Positions 62,483 to 64,000 of a stretch of 64,000 bases of DNA are shown one piece after another (within the stretch, counting starts at the first letter, position 1; each line of letters begins with the position of its first letter). Origin of the DNA: Alopecurus myosuroides. Taxonomy: Eukaryota; Streptophyta; Magnoliopsida; Poales; Poaceae. A program made the translations under genes and the position numbers. Where the stretch lies: positions 56,694,292 to 56,758,291 of the forward strand of contig CM054060.1 of the NCBI GenBank assembly GCA_028641055.1. The letters run 5' to 3'. Under the pieces are notes generated by a model. That model made no database searches. It saw only the letters and a list, made by a program, of their open reading frames with translations, and was not told where the DNA came from.

Positions 62483-64000
62483 ACTCCCCCAAGCTTAGAC
62501 CTCGCTTGTCCCCAAGCGAAACTGAACTCAGTAAACATGACCACAGGTTTATGGAGTGAAGAGTCGATAAATAAAATACGGACAAGAAGCATCACATTTA
62601 TCTATGCACCAATCATTATAGAAAGCAATTTCCTCTCATATAACTTAACTTGAAACGAGTAATGGGAGTCACAAACAAAGATGCACAAGAGAGAATCAAA
62701 ATTGGTGATGGAAAACTTCGTTCTTGGTCAAAGAACATTTAATGATATCATACTTATGTTAGGTGAAGTCTTCCTAACAAGGCCTATATTGTAGAGCTTA
62801 ACATGTTTAATTATAACAATCCTTTTACAGTGATTCATAGCTTTCAAAGTAATATTCATTCAGATAATAAAGCATGTGCTAAACAAAGAAGGATAGAAAA
62901 CATGATTGAATAAATCAACATATAGATGGTGAGATCACACCAACTCAAATGCTTGCTGGAGACAGAAAGGAATAGGTTTGCTGACTCAACATAAAAGTAA
63001 AGGATAGGCCCTTCACAGAGCGAAGCATGGATCACTCATGTGTTAGAGCTTTTATTTTGTTAAACAGAGGTATAAAATGGTTGACACTCCTCCCAACCTT
63101 TCTTACACAAACCATGGCTAACTGAATCCTCGGGTGCCCGCCAACAATCACAAACCATGGAGGAGTGTCTAATTTTGAGAGAGGTGTATGGTTATGTCAA
63201 CGAATGGAAAACAGAAAATACAGTACGTCACAAGCCAACCAGACTTCACAAGAGTGTCTCCCATTGAAGGACGCAACTAGTATAGAAGGTTATCCGTCTT
63301 TCTCTTTTGTTTACACAATTATGCTTTGACTGATAAATCAGGGCCAAAAAGAGTGAAAAGAATTTGTATTATTATTTGGGGCTGGGAACCCCGCTGCCAG
63401 CTCTTCTAGAATTTGGATAAGAGGATGAAGCCACTAGTCCAGGTGTGTGATTCCAATCAACAAGTGAGATAAAGATTCTCTATTTGCGTCCTCATGAGCT
63501 AAAACAGGAACACAAAACAGGGATAATTTTGAAGGTTTTAAAGGTAACACATGAGCAATTTACTTGGAGTGGAGGTGAAATACCACATGTAGGAAGGTAT
63601 GGTGGACACAAATGTCAAGGTTTTGGGGCTCAAGGTTTGGATGCACGAGAAGGATTCCCTCTCAGTACAGGTTTTTTGGCTAGTAAGGCTGGGTAGCAAG
63701 CATAAGAGTTGAGGGAAAACAAACAAATATACATATGATGAAACCAATCATGCAATCTTCATTGAAATCCCAAGAGATTTTAACTTGTGAATACTAAGTT
63801 TATGAGCTAATAGGAAAATTCCTCTTTCTTATACTAGCATCTCAAAATATTATTTCTGCTGACCCAAGCTAAGTTTGCCAAATCCAACTAGATTAACTTG
63901 ATGATCTCCAGAGTGACACCAAATACTAACAACAAGCTCAACCATATGAAAAAAATAGAAAACTAAAATAAGGTGTGAAGAAAGTAAATGATGAAACTTC
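62483..64000 (-). mobile_element. Gypsy-like internal 3' region, continuing off the right edge
   Basis: The polypurine tract at 62483-62496 precedes the LTR, so the body of the element lies to the right. About 1.5 kb here is AT-rich and without a convincing open frame, as in gypsy elements with a long noncoding region between pol and the 3' LTR. Confidence 0.55.

Overview
This is a plant nuclear window, most likely from a large-genome grass of the Triticeae type (wheat, Aegilops, barley or a relative). That assignment is an inference from style: GC-rich intron-containing exons, CTCCCTCC Stowaway MITEs, CACTA elements with dense subterminal repeats, a SIRE/Maximus-like copia element, a BARE/Angela-like solo LTR, and nested insertions throughout. 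I recognise one apparently functional host gene, a three-exon receptor-like cytoplasmic kinase of the RLCK-VII (PBL/RIPK-like) type at 54621-56803 (+). Nearly everything else is mobile DNA or an old host segmental duplication that the mobile DNA has broken up.

Layout, left to right. 1-1502 is the end of a CACTA element. It contains the N-terminus of its transposase, open to the window edge, and a subterminal repeat array, and it sits inside the RT/RNase H part of a decayed copia element (1503-2546). 2570-19465 is the left copy of a low-copy host segment. It is split by an intact 5.6 kb copia element with two 345 bp LTRs that look identical (3422-9049, TSD TTCTG) and by an intact 5.7 kb two-ORF LINE (11552-17282, 18 bp TSD). 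19466-21124 is a mosaic of repeat fragments. 21125-21255 plus 41036-51135 is the right copy of the same host segment. It is broken by a CACTA element spanning 21256-41035 (TSD ATG). That CACTA carries a ~354 bp tandem array, which is itself split by an 11.8 kb SIRE-like element (27251-39067, TSD GTAGC) with gag, pol and an intron-containing third ORF. The right copy also holds a MULE (45904-48894) with a Harbinger-like element inside it (46924-48800), and a MITE (49119-50788) with a solo LTR inside it (49129-50458). 51136-53989 holds a hAT transposase 3' end and a copia integrase scrap. A third, short copy of the host segment (53990-54345) lies directly upstream of the kinase gene. To the right of the kinase are a LINE 3' end, a MULE-like end, LTR remnants, and a gypsy-like LTR (60988-62482) whose internal region runs off the window.

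The insertions can be ordered by nesting and by empty sites. The host duplication is older and visibly diverged. An old LINE fragment predates it because both copies carry it. The 5.6 kb copia, the LINE, the CACTA, the MULE and several MITEs came later, and for several of these the sister copy preserves the uninterrupted target. Best leads: the spliced third ORF of the SIRE-like element, the near-pristine copia and LINE, and the repeated copies of the kinase's upstream region that lack the kinase. All alignments were done by eye; no database search was run.
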